A stretch of DNA of 27,298 bases from an uncultured Prevotella sp. GTDB taxonomy: Bacteria > Bacteroidota > Bacteroidia > Bacteroidales > Bacteroidaceae. The notes below the pieces were generated by a model that saw only the letters and a list, made by a program, of their open reading frames with translations, did no database searches and had not been told where the DNA came from. The position numbers were made by a program, and so were the translations under genes. Shown here in pieces: positions 7,962-15,773 of this stretch. The number at the start of each line of letters is the position of its first letter. The stretch's first letter is position 1. The DNA is taken from positions 1 to 27,298 of the forward strand of contig URLI01000027.1 in assembly GCA_900548585.1 (NCBI GenBank). Direction: 5' to 3'.

Positions 7962-8945
7962 ATGAACTTACAGACAGAAATGAAACCGTATGTCATCGGG
8001 TTGGACCTGGGTGGGACCAACTCTGTTTTCGGAATAGTTGACGCAAGGGGCGACATAAAGGCTACGACGGCAATAAAGACACAGGGATACGACTGCGCGG
8101 AGGCATACGTTGAGGCCTGCGTGGATGCACTGCAGGTCATAATCGATCAGGTGGGGGGAATCGAACTGATAAAGGCGATGGGCATTGGTGCGCCAAACGC
8201 TAACTTCTACAGCGGCTCGATAGAGTTTGCCCCCAACATTGCATGGGCGCACGAGGGGGTTGTCCCACTCGGGAAAATGTTCTCTGAGCGGCTCGGCGGA
8301 ATACCGGTGGGACTGACCAATGATGCCAACGCCGCCGCCGTGGGCGAGATGATCTACGGCGTGGCACGCGGAATGAAGAACTTCATCGTGATAACGCTCG
8401 GCACTGGTGTTGGCTCGGGAATTGTTGTCAACGGACAGGTTGTGTATGGCAGCGACGGCTTCGCAGGTGAGCTGGGACACGTCACGATGGTGCGCGAGAA
8501 CGGACGCTTGTGCGGCTGCGGCCGCAGGGGATGCCTCGAGGCCTACTGCTCGGCGACGGGTGTGGCACGGTCGGCACGCGAGATTCTCGCAAAGACCGAC
8601 GAGCCTTCGCTGCTGCGCGAAACAGCACCGGAGGAAATAACATCGCTCGCCGTGTCGCTCGCCGCAGGCAAGGGCGATGCCGTGGCAAGGAGAATCTACG
8701 AGTTCACCGGCGAGATGCTCGGGAAAGCGTGTGCCGACTTTGCCACATTCTCAAGCCCGGAGGCGTTCATCTTCTTCGGGGGGGTGACTAAGGCGGGCGA
8801 ACTGATAATGGAGCCGATACGGCGCGCATACGAAGAGAACGTTATGAGCGTTTTCCGAGGCAAGGCAAAATTCCTCACCAGTTGCTTGGATGGCGCGTCG
8901 GCGGCAGTGCTCGGCGCATCGGCAATCGGCTGGGAAATAGGATAA
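7962..8945 (+). CDS. ROK family glucokinase / sugar kinase
   Basis: The protein is 327 residues from the ATG at 7962; an alternative ATG lies at 7980 and the open frame extends upstream to 7812. The phosphate-binding motif GLDLGGTN is at 13-20, the catalytic aspartate is D121 in TNDANAAAVGE, and the second glycine-rich motif is LGTGVGSGIV (146-155). The ROK zinc site is intact: H172 in GELGH with C184, C186 and C191 in CGCGRRGC. ROK kinases phosphorylate glucose or other hexoses with ATP. The bacterial glucokinase role is likely because this subfamily lacks an N-terminal helix-turn-helix DNA-binding domain. It is a single-gene unit between its own promoter and terminator. Confidence 0.92.
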   Translation: MNLQTEMKPYVIGLDLGGTNSVFGIVDARGDIKATTAIKTQGYDCAEAYVEACVDALQVIIDQVGGIELIKAMGIGAPNANFYSGSIEFAPNIAWAHEGVVPLGKMFSERLGGIPVGLTNDANAAAVGEMIYGVARGMKNFIVITLGTGVGSGIVVNGQVVYGSDGFAGELGHVTMVRENGRLCGCGRRGCLEAYCSATGVARSAREILAKTDEPSLLRETAPEEITSLAVSLAAGKGDAVARRIYEFTGEMLGKACADFATFSSPEAFIFFGGVTKAGELIMEPIRRAYEENVMSVFRGKAKFLTSCLDGASAAVLGASAIGWEIG

Positions 8946-8968
8946 GACCCGGCATACCCGCTCTCATC

Positions 8969-9036
8969 GGTTGCCACTGTGCCATCATCATCATTAAAAA
9001 TGATGACCATGCGGACAGGCGTGGCAACCTTTTTTC
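8969..9036 (+). terminator. Strong Rho-independent terminator after the ROK gene
   Basis: The outer arms GGTTGCCAC (8969-8977) and GTGGCAACC (9021-9029) pair perfectly and run directly into seven T residues (9030-9035 plus context). Inside, CATCATT-AAA-AATGATG forms a second stem, giving a branched or elongated structure. It lies 24 bases after the kinase stop codon, as expected for its terminator. Confidence 0.75.
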
Positions 9037-9065
9037 ATGCTTTTAGCAAAGCATTGGCTGTCCGC
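9037..9065 (+). other. Second hairpin that competes with the preceding terminator region
   Basis: ATGCTTT (9037-9043) and AAAGCAT (9048-9054) form a perfect seven-pair stem with a four-base loop. Just outside it, CTGTCCGC (9058-9065) is the exact reverse complement of GCGGACAG (9011-9018), which lies inside the terminator loop. Together these would fold over the 3' arm of the terminator, making the two folds mutually exclusive or a pseudoknot. Whether this matters in vivo is unknown. Confidence 0.4.
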
Positions 9066-9092
9066 ACCAACACAAAATCACCATTTTTAGGT

Positions 9093-9124
9093 ATTGCGGG
9101 AATTTGTCATCCGGAATACCTTTG
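9093..9124 (+). promoter_or_regulatory. Promoter of the porin-imelysin-cytochrome operon
   Basis: TACCTTTG (9117-9124) matches the Bacteroidetes -7 consensus exactly. ATTG at 9093-9096 lies about 20 bases upstream as a -33 element. The first gene starts at 9196, which leaves a leader of roughly 65 bases that is AT-rich. No Fur-like palindrome was recognised in it. Confidence 0.6.
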
Positions 9125-9195
9125 CACCGAAAAAACATTGTGGTTTGCGAACAACCGCCAATGATTTATTAACATTTATTACGGTATAATTAATA

Positions 9196-10500
9196 ATGAA
9201 GAAACAAATCGCCTTTATTTTTGCATGGATACTCACCATGACATGCCTGCCAAACGTGGCAATGGCACAATCGTGTGCGAAAGACAGCACCACCTGTAGG
9301 AAAAAAAGCAGGCTGACCCTGGGAGGCTATGGGGAAGCGACCATGAGCCGCTTGTTTTACTCCGACAACATCAACCGTTACAGCAAGGCTGAAAAATACA
9401 AGGATGCCAAAAGCAGGGGGCAGATGGATCTGCCACATGTTGTGGTGATGCTCGGCTATGACTTTGGCAAAGGCTGGACGCTGAACTCCGAGATTGAGTT
9501 TGAACATGGCGGCACGGAGAGTGCGATGGAGATGGAAGACGAGGAGTTCGGGGAATGGGAAAGCGAGATAGAACGTGGTGGCGAGGTTGCCCTTGAGCAG
9601 TTCTGGATTCAGAAATCGTTCTGCGACGAACTCAACATACGTGCCGGCCACGATGTCGTTCCCATCGGATACACGAACGCGCACCACCTGCCAAACGAGT
9701 TTTTCACGGTTTACCGCCCCGAGGGCGAAAATCAGATAATGCCTTGCACATGGCACCAGACCGGCATTTCGGTTTGGGGACGGTGGAAATTCCTGCGTTA
9801 CCAGGCAATGTTCCTGCCGGGTCTCAACTCACTGATGTTCAGCAAAGACCAGTGGGTAAAGAATGGCGCCGCGAGTGCTTTCGAGTTTACTCCTTCCAAC
9901 AAATACGCGACTGCCTTGCGTCTTGACTTCTATCCTCTGAAAGGGTTGCGCATAGGACTTAGCGGTTATTACGGCGAATCGTTCAACAACACTTTGCAAA
10001 GCGACGAGCGCGGCAAGTACAAAGACGTGAAAGGCGCAGTGACCATAGGTGCGGTCGACCTGAGTTACAGCGGCTACGGCTGGCGTGTCCTCGGTAGTTT
10101 CGACTATGGACACCTCGGCGACGCAGACATAATATCCACCTACAACCGTTCGCAGAGTTCCTCGTCACCCTACAAGCGCACACTGGTTGGCGACCACGTC
10201 CACGCAGTCAACATACAGGCTGGCTACGACGTGATGCGCCTGTTCCCCGGAATGAGCGGCAAACAGCAGCAGCTGTTCATCTTCGGAGCCTACGAGAACT
10301 ACGACGCCTACAACCCCGTTGCAGGAAACAGCGACTATGAGTGGACCGACAGGCAGCGCGTAGCCATTGGCTTCAACTACCATCCGATGAAGGAAATAGT
10401 CGTCAAGGGAGAATACAGCAACCGTTTGCTGAAAAGCAAGTTCAACAACGAGCCAAGCATATCGCTCGGAATCGCATACGCAGGTTTCTTCATTAAATAA
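9196..10500 (+). CDS. Outer-membrane porin-like beta-barrel protein
   Basis: A 434-residue protein with a clear signal peptide (MKKQIAFIFAWILTMT...NVAMAQ). The mature protein opens with 'LTLGGYGEATMSRLFYSDN' and continues with alternating aromatic/hydrophobic strands typical of outer-membrane porins, resembling the phosphate-selective porin O/P fold class; the exact family was not proven. A run of acidic and methionine residues (about residues 109-130, EMEDEEFGEWE and neighbours) lies near the N-terminal third and could face the pore or the outside. It is the first gene of a tight operon with the imelysin gene 50 bases downstream, so it may pass iron or another substrate of that system across the outer membrane. 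Confidence 0.75.
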   Translation: MKKQIAFIFAWILTMTCLPNVAMAQSCAKDSTTCRKKSRLTLGGYGEATMSRLFYSDNINRYSKAEKYKDAKSRGQMDLPHVVVMLGYDFGKGWTLNSEIEFEHGGTESAMEMEDEEFGEWESEIERGGEVALEQFWIQKSFCDELNIRAGHDVVPIGYTNAHHLPNEFFTVYRPEGENQIMPCTWHQTGISVWGRWKFLRYQAMFLPGLNSLMFSKDQWVKNGAASAFEFTPSNKYATALRLDFYPLKGLRIGLSGYYGESFNNTLQSDERGKYKDVKGAVTIGAVDLSYSGYGWRVLGSFDYGHLGDADIISTYNRSQSSSSPYKRTLVGDHVHAVNIQAGYDVMRLFPGMSGKQQQLFIFGAYENYDAYNPVAGNSDYEWTDRQRVAIGFNYHPMKEIVVKGEYSNRLLKSKFNNEPSISLGIAYAGFFIK

Positions 10501-10550
10501 TCTAAAAAAAAGATTGCAACAAATCAATAACAATAAAAAAACAATCAAGA

Positions 10551-11750
10551 ATGATGAAAAAGTATCTTAACTACACATTTGCGGCATGTCTCGGTTTGAT
10601 GTTGCCAGCAATGTTCACGGCATGTTCAGACGACAACAACGACGACAATGCTAAAACAGAAGAACAGAAACGATTGGAAGAACGCAACAAGGCATACGCC
10701 GACATCGTTGACGCTTTCATCAACAAAACTGTTGTCCCCACTTACGAAAGGATGGCTTTGAGCGCCTCGGAACTGGTGAAGGACCTGCAGACCTACCGCA
10801 AGGACCAGACACAGGCAAACCTCAACAAGGCCTGCGAAGACTTCATCACGTCGCGCATGTGGTGGGAACGCAGCGAGGCTTTCCTCTTCGGCGCGGCATC
10901 CGACTTCGGCATCGACCCGCACATCGACTCATGGCCGCTCGACCTTCCAGCGTTGCAGAAATACCTCGCCACGGCAACAAACATCGAGGACCTCGACGGG
11001 GATGACTACGACATTGCCGCCCGCACCAAACTCGGGCAGGAATTGCTGGGCTACCACGGCGTGGAGTACATACTCTTCGAGAATGGGAAACCGCGCAACG
11101 CGGGAAGCATAGAGGACAAATACATCGTTTATGCCATAGCAGTGGCAGGAGACCTTCGCAACAGCTGCTGGCAACTTCTTGCCTCGTGGGCAGGAAAGAA
11201 GTATGCGTCAAAACTGGATGCAGACCTGGTCAATCATATCATAGACGATGTGGAGCTCAGCATCACAGTGGGTGGCGGAGAACTTTCATACGGCGAGAAC
11301 ATACTACTCGCAGGCAAACCTGGCTCGCTGTACCGCTCTTGGGTTGACGCATTGCAGGCAATCGTTAACGGATGCAACGGCATCTGCGATGAGGTTGGCT
11401 CATCAAAAATAGGCTCGGCGCACACCGGGGAGGACGTCTCATACATCGAGTCGCCATACAGCCAGAGGTCAATCAACGACTTCCACGACAACATCACCTC
11501 CGTGGAAAACGTTTACTACGGTGGCATAGAGGGCAACCGTGGGGCATCGATGCACGAATACATGGCAAAGCACAACAAGGGAATGGACATGAAAGTTGTG
11601 GGCGCGATAGAAAAGGCAAAGACCGCCATAAAGAACATGAAGGCTCCTTTCGTGCTTAACTACAAAGACGCAAGCTGCAAGGTTGCAATGGATGCCTGCA
11701 AGGAACTTGACGAGACGCTCAGTGAATTGAAAAATGAACTGGCGAAATAA
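10551..11750 (+). CDS. Imelysin-like (peptidase M75/IrpA-type) lipoprotein
   Basis: A 399-residue exported lipoprotein: hydrophobic leader, lipobox FTAC with C25, then an acidic stretch SDDNNDD that resembles Bacteroidetes surface-export signals. The domain is imelysin-like: a helical bundle with the conserved GxHxxE motif seen as GYHGVE (G167, H169, E172), and an upstream 'ITSRMWWERSEAFLFGAASDFGID' that matches the family's 'WE.SEAFLFGP' region. Imelysin-like proteins are implicated in iron uptake and in some cases (EfeO M75 domain) bind iron; peptidase activity is doubtful for most. The neighbours (porin, di-haem cytochrome, haem ligase) support an iron or redox role. The start is the first of two ATGs (10551, 10554). 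Confidence 0.9.
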   Translation: MMKKYLNYTFAACLGLMLPAMFTACSDDNNDDNAKTEEQKRLEERNKAYADIVDAFINKTVVPTYERMALSASELVKDLQTYRKDQTQANLNKACEDFITSRMWWERSEAFLFGAASDFGIDPHIDSWPLDLPALQKYLATATNIEDLDGDDYDIAARTKLGQELLGYHGVEYILFENGKPRNAGSIEDKYIVYAIAVAGDLRNSCWQLLASWAGKKYASKLDADLVNHIIDDVELSITVGGGELSYGENILLAGKPGSLYRSWVDALQAIVNGCNGICDEVGSSKIGSAHTGEDVSYIESPYSQRSINDFHDNITSVENVYYGGIEGNRGASMHEYMAKHNKGMDMKVVGAIEKAKTAIKNMKAPFVLNYKDASCKVAMDACKELDETLSELKNELAK

Positions 11751-11783
11751 AGGTTCAGAACAAGACCACCTTAATGGGTAACG

Positions 11784-11824
11784 ATATTGAGTTTCAGGTG
11801 AAAACTGCACCTGAAACTCAATAT
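11784..11824 (+). other. Perfect 17-bp inverted repeat between imelysin and cytochrome genes
   Basis: ATATTGAGTTTCAGGTG (11784-11800) and its exact reverse complement (11808-11824) flank a seven-base loop AAAACTG. It sits in the 109-base gap between two genes that otherwise look co-transcribed. There is no T-run after the stem, so it could be a leaky terminator, an RNA-processing or stability element that sets the ratio of the two lipoproteins, or a protein-binding site. Confidence 0.7.
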
Positions 11825-11859
11825 ACATATTTTCAATCAATCATTTAAGTGCAACAATT

Positions 11860-13458
11860 ATGGGAAACAAAATCATCATGTGTAAACACTTCCTGATCAT
11901 GTCCGCCTTGACTTTTGCCGGCGTGTCGCTCACTTCGTGCCATGACAACGATGTAATCGATAATGGCGGAGGCACGGGCAACAATGAACTTGCAGACGAG
12001 TGGTATGCAGGAGGAAAGCTTGGAACGACATTCAATGCCACGGCAAGCGCATACGAGGACCCGACACCTGCCATAGAGGAGGCGGGACTGGAACATCAGT
12101 TCAAGATGGGCGAGTTTTTATTTGAGCGTCCGTTCAACTCAAGCACACGCCCGTTCAACGGGCGCGGCCCGCTATACTCACGCCCCTCGTGCGAGAATTG
12201 CCACTGCGGCTACGGCCACGGCTGGCGCATTACCGAGTTCGATCCAAGACAATGGGGCAACGCCACGGAACTGGAAATATTCAACGAGAAGGGAGACTTG
12301 CTCTCGTTCTTCAGCCCGAAATTCCAAGGGATGCCACCTTTCAAGTCATACCTCGACCCGGCAAAGGTGAAAATAACATGGGTGGAATATACCGACGACT
12401 GGGGAAACCAATTCCCCGACGGCGAGCGGTACAGCCTGATCTACCCGGAGGTGGAGATACCTGAGGACGCATATTATGTGAAGCCGTCGCACAACGGCAA
12501 GCCTGTTGACGTGAAAGACATACACATCCGCCTAAAGAATGCGATCCCATTCTTCGGCAACGGCCTTATCGGAGCAATCGACGACGACAGCCTCCTGGTG
12601 CAGTGGCAGCGCGAGGAAGCACACGCAAAGCTCGACCCCACCATGTTCAAGAACGGCCAATGGGCAGTGATCGACTCCGTTACGATGCGCCCCTTCCGCT
12701 TCGGCCACTTCCTGGATCTAAGCACGTTCACATGGGACGTGCAGCACTGGGCCAACTTCAACGTGACGAGACGCGGACACACCACCATCAATGTGACAAA
12801 GGAGTACGCCGAAACGGCAAGCAAAGACCCCGCCGTCCAGAAAGAGTTCTACAAGTATTACCCAGAATGGAAGATAACGGGCAATCCTGAAAAGGACATA
12901 TACAACTATTTCACGAGCGACAAACATCCAGTTGAAATGGAGGACAACGACTACCTCAACTACATGGTCTGGCTGCGCGGACTGGCAGTCCCTGCGGCAC
13001 GCGACATGGACGACCCCGTCGTGCAGCGCGGCAAGCAACTGTTCTCCGAGATTGGTTGCGCAACGTGTCACCGCCCGATGTGGATAACGGGCAAAGACGA
13101 GTTCTCCTATCCCGGCGACCTGAACTTCACGCCAAACGACCCGCGCCTGCCCCACTACCCAAAGCAAAAGATATGGCCTTACACCGACTTGGTCTCGCAC
13201 AGGCTGTACATGAAGAACGATGTGCGCAAGGGGTGGATTCGCACCCCACCGCTCTGGGGCAAGGGACTGATGAAGATTTGCACCGGCCACGACGACCGTC
13301 TGTATGACGCAAGGGCGCGGAACGTGATAGAGGCGATAATGTGGCACGGATGCTCCAAGGAGGGTGGCGTGTCGCACGCACGCTGGACGACAGAGAAGTT
13401 CCGCAAGTTGAGCAAGGACGACCGCAACGCCATTGTAAAATTCATTGAGTCAATCTGA
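11860..13458 (+). CDS. Di-haem c-type cytochrome lipoprotein (DHOR/DUF1111 thiol oxidoreductase-like)
   Basis: A 532-residue protein with a lipobox LTSC (C27) followed by acidic residues (HDND), so it is an envelope lipoprotein. Two covalent haem sites are visible: CENCH at 111-115 and CATCH at 400-404. The N-terminal 'RPFNGRGPLYSRPSCENCH' and C-terminal 'RTPPLWGKGL' and 'EAIMWHG' segments fit the di-haem oxidoreductase family (DUF1111), a cytochrome c peroxidase/MauG-related group often found next to imelysin genes. Its substrate is unproven. The stop overlaps the next start (TGATG), implying translational coupling to the haem ligase that its maturation needs. An alternative start is at 11878. 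Confidence 0.88.
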   Translation: MGNKIIMCKHFLIMSALTFAGVSLTSCHDNDVIDNGGGTGNNELADEWYAGGKLGTTFNATASAYEDPTPAIEEAGLEHQFKMGEFLFERPFNSSTRPFNGRGPLYSRPSCENCHCGYGHGWRITEFDPRQWGNATELEIFNEKGDLLSFFSPKFQGMPPFKSYLDPAKVKITWVEYTDDWGNQFPDGERYSLIYPEVEIPEDAYYVKPSHNGKPVDVKDIHIRLKNAIPFFGNGLIGAIDDDSLLVQWQREEAHAKLDPTMFKNGQWAVIDSVTMRPFRFGHFLDLSTFTWDVQHWANFNVTRRGHTTINVTKEYAETASKDPAVQKEFYKYYPEWKITGNPEKDIYNYFTSDKHPVEMEDNDYLNYMVWLRGLAVPAARDMDDPVVQRGKQLFSEIGCATCHRPMWITGKDEFSYPGDLNFTPNDPRLPHYPKQKIWPYTDLVSHRLYMKNDVRKGWIRTPPLWGKGLMKICTGHDDRLYDARARNVIEAIMWHGCSKEGGVSHARWTTEKFRKLSKDDRNAIVKFIESI

Positions 13459-15698
13459 TGGGGAAACGGTTGGCACAAATATCTTTCGGGCTGCTGGTCC
13501 TGACCGTAATGGTCTTGACCGCAGCCTCTTTCATTGAGAAGACAAACGGCACGGAGACCGCACACAAATATATCTATGGCTCACTGCCTTTCGTCGTCAT
13601 CTGGCTGCTGCTCGCCGTGTCATCACTGGCGGCGGTGACCCGCGCATGGCGCAAGGCGAAGCGGTGGCCCATGCTGATTCTCCACACGTCCCTGGCGGTA
13701 ATACTGTTGGGCGCGGGCATCACCTTTTTCTTCGGACAGCAAGGAGACCTATATTTATATTACGGCCAGGCGGCAGACAGGTTCACGGCAGCAGACGGCA
13801 AACAACAGCCCATGCCTTTCAGCATGGAATTGCGCAAGTTCGACATCGAGTACTATGCCGGGACAGACTCCCCGATGGACTTTGTAAGCAAAGTACGCTT
13901 CAGCGACGGCGACGAACAGCGGGTGTCGATGAACAACATTGCGCAAAAGCAGCACTACCGCTTCTACCAAAGCGGCTACGACCTCGAGAACGGTGGCGTG
14001 CATCTGTCTGTGTCGCACGACCCCGTCGGCATCGCCGTGACATATTCCGGCTACGCGCTCCTGTTGCTTTCCATCCTGGCATTCCTCATCGACCCGCGCG
14101 GAGGGTTCCGCCGGACGCTGCGACGTGTGGCAGGCGGGAGGAGTGCGAAAGCAATGGCCGTAGCGGTGACCTTGTTGATGGTTGCGCCGGTGAAGACGAT
14201 GTCTTCCACCGACGTCAAACTGCCAAAGACATTGCCGGCGGCACAGGCGGAACACTACGGCGACCTCTACGTTTATCACAGCGGGCGTATATGCCCCATG
14301 CAGACACTGGCAAGGGACTTCACGACAAAGCTCTGCGGCAGCGACACCTACCGTGGATATACCGCAGAGCAGGTGCTCATCGGGTGGCTGCTGTTCCCCG
14401 CCGACTGGGTGGAACAGCCAATGATAAAGGTGAAAGGCAGCAGTGTGAGGATGGCGCTGAACGCGAAAGGCGGATACGTCTCGTGGATTGACTACATCGG
14501 AGGTGAGGGAGATTTCCGTCTTGCACATTTGGTTGACCGGATGAACAAGGGGCTGCTGAGTGGCGGCGAGGCACGCGACGTTGCGGCCGCCTACGAGAAA
14601 TACAACATCGCCGCATCGCTGATGTCGGGAAAGGCGATAAGGATGTTCCCCGTGAGGGATGGCGGCAAACTGCGGTGGATGGCGCAAGGCGACCGCATGC
14701 CGGAAGGAATCCGGCAGGACGAGTGGCTCTTCATAAAACGGTCCACAGACTATGTCATGGAACTCGCATTGGCGAAAGACTACGCCGGAATGGACAACGT
14801 TCTCGAAAAGATACGCGAATACCAGCAGAAGAAAGCGGGGGCAGCGTTGCCGACAGCCTCGCGGTTCCGCGCCGAGAAGATATACAACTCGATGCAGTTC
14901 TCCCTCCCACTGGCGGTGTTGCTCATCCTGTCTGGAATGTTTTTCTACATATTGGTGGTGAGAAACAGCCTGCGCAACATCAACACACCTAAAATAATCA
15001 TGCGCTGCGGCCGCCTTGCAATGGCCGTTTCTGCCTGTTTCCTGCTCGTCGCCATGACCCTGAGGGGCTACGTTGGCGGACACCTTCCGCTGTCAAACGG
15101 CTTCGAGACGATGCAGCTCATGGCTCTTTGCATACTCGCCATAGCCTTTCCGCTCAGCATACGCATTCCGCTATTCATGCCGTTCGGACTTGTCGCCGGC
15201 GGACTGGCAATGACCGTGTCAATGATTGGCGAGGGCAACCCCCAGATAACAACGCTCATGCCTGTCTTGGCCTCGCCATTGCTAAGCATACATGTCACCA
15301 TAACAATGCTTTCATACTCGCTTTTCACACTACTGTTCTTCAACGGAGTGACGGCACTGTCAATGAGCAGGATGAAAAGCAGCGACGAAGTTGTAGGCCG
15401 CCTGACCGACATCAGCCGCCTTATGCTCTACCCTGCCATATTCCTGCTCGCCATCGGGATTTTCACCGGCGCGGTATGGGCAAACATGTCATGGGGCAGA
15501 TACTGGGGATGGGACCCGAAGGAGACGTGGGCATTGGTCACGATGCTTGTATATTCCATCGCGCTACACGAGAAGTCACTGCCCACATTCCGCCGCCCGG
15601 CGTTCTTCAACGCTTACGTCGTGCTGGCTTTCATCACCGTCCTGATGACATATTTCGGTGTAAACTTCCTCCTTGGTGGACTTCACAGCTATGCTTGA
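13458..15698 (+). CDS. ccsBA: Fused ResB/ResC (CcsBA-type) cytochrome c synthase
   Basis: A 746-residue polytopic membrane protein. The N-terminal third has ResB-like features: about three TM segments by residue 90, a periplasmic beta-rich part with 'QKQHYRFYQSGYDLENGG', and another TM. A long periplasmic section (about 250-475) follows, then a CcsA/ResC domain of roughly eight TM segments. The tryptophan-rich WWD haem-handling motif is W679-GRYW-G-W685-D686-PKETWALV, and likely axial histidines are H612 and H704. System II synthases export haem and attach it to CXXCH cysteines in the periplasm. It starts at 13458 by a one-base overlap with the di-haem cytochrome gene, its probable client. 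Confidence 0.88.
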   Translation: MGKRLAQISFGLLVLTVMVLTAASFIEKTNGTETAHKYIYGSLPFVVIWLLLAVSSLAAVTRAWRKAKRWPMLILHTSLAVILLGAGITFFFGQQGDLYLYYGQAADRFTAADGKQQPMPFSMELRKFDIEYYAGTDSPMDFVSKVRFSDGDEQRVSMNNIAQKQHYRFYQSGYDLENGGVHLSVSHDPVGIAVTYSGYALLLLSILAFLIDPRGGFRRTLRRVAGGRSAKAMAVAVTLLMVAPVKTMSSTDVKLPKTLPAAQAEHYGDLYVYHSGRICPMQTLARDFTTKLCGSDTYRGYTAEQVLIGWLLFPADWVEQPMIKVKGSSVRMALNAKGGYVSWIDYIGGEGDFRLAHLVDRMNKGLLSGGEARDVAAAYEKYNIAASLMSGKAIRMFPVRDGGKLRWMAQGDRMPEGIRQDEWLFIKRSTDYVMELALAKDYAGMDNVLEKIREYQQKKAGAALPTASRFRAEKIYNSMQFSLPLAVLLILSGMFFYILVVRNSLRNINTPKIIMRCGRLAMAVSACFLLVAMTLRGYVGGHLPLSNGFETMQLMALCILAIAFPLSIRIPLFMPFGLVAGGLAMTVSMIGEGNPQITTLMPVLASPLLSIHVTITMLSYSLFTLLFFNGVTALSMSRMKSSDEVVGRLTDISRLMLYPAIFLLAIGIFTGAVWANMSWGRYWGWDPKETWALVTMLVYSIALHEKSLPTFRRPAFFNAYVVLAFITVLMTYFGVNFLLGGLHSYA

Positions 15699-15721
15699 AG
15701 CACGCCGGCACGTTCAAAACA

Positions 15722-15751
15722 TTTGAAAAGGACATAAATTATGTAATATTC
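15722..15751 (+). promoter_or_regulatory. Weak candidate promoter for porE
   Basis: TTTG (15722-15725) is followed after 18 bases by TAATATTC (15744-15751), which matches four of six fixed bases of TAnnTTTG. It is the only such pair in the 75-base gap before the porE-like gene and suggests it may be expressed separately from ccsBA. Confidence 0.3.
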
Positions 15752-15773
15752 CGCAACGTCATTCGTTAGATAT

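Noticed and set aside
8979..9164. 61-codon open frame starting in the kinase terminator (leader peptide idea)
   Set aside because: It spans the terminator and the next promoter, has no run of a single amino acid linked to a biosynthetic operon, and the downstream genes are not biosynthetic.
13755..15083. 442-codon minus-strand open frame opposite ccsBA
   Set aside because: The plus strand encodes the WWD haem-handling motif and a TGATG-coupled start; the minus frame has no family features.
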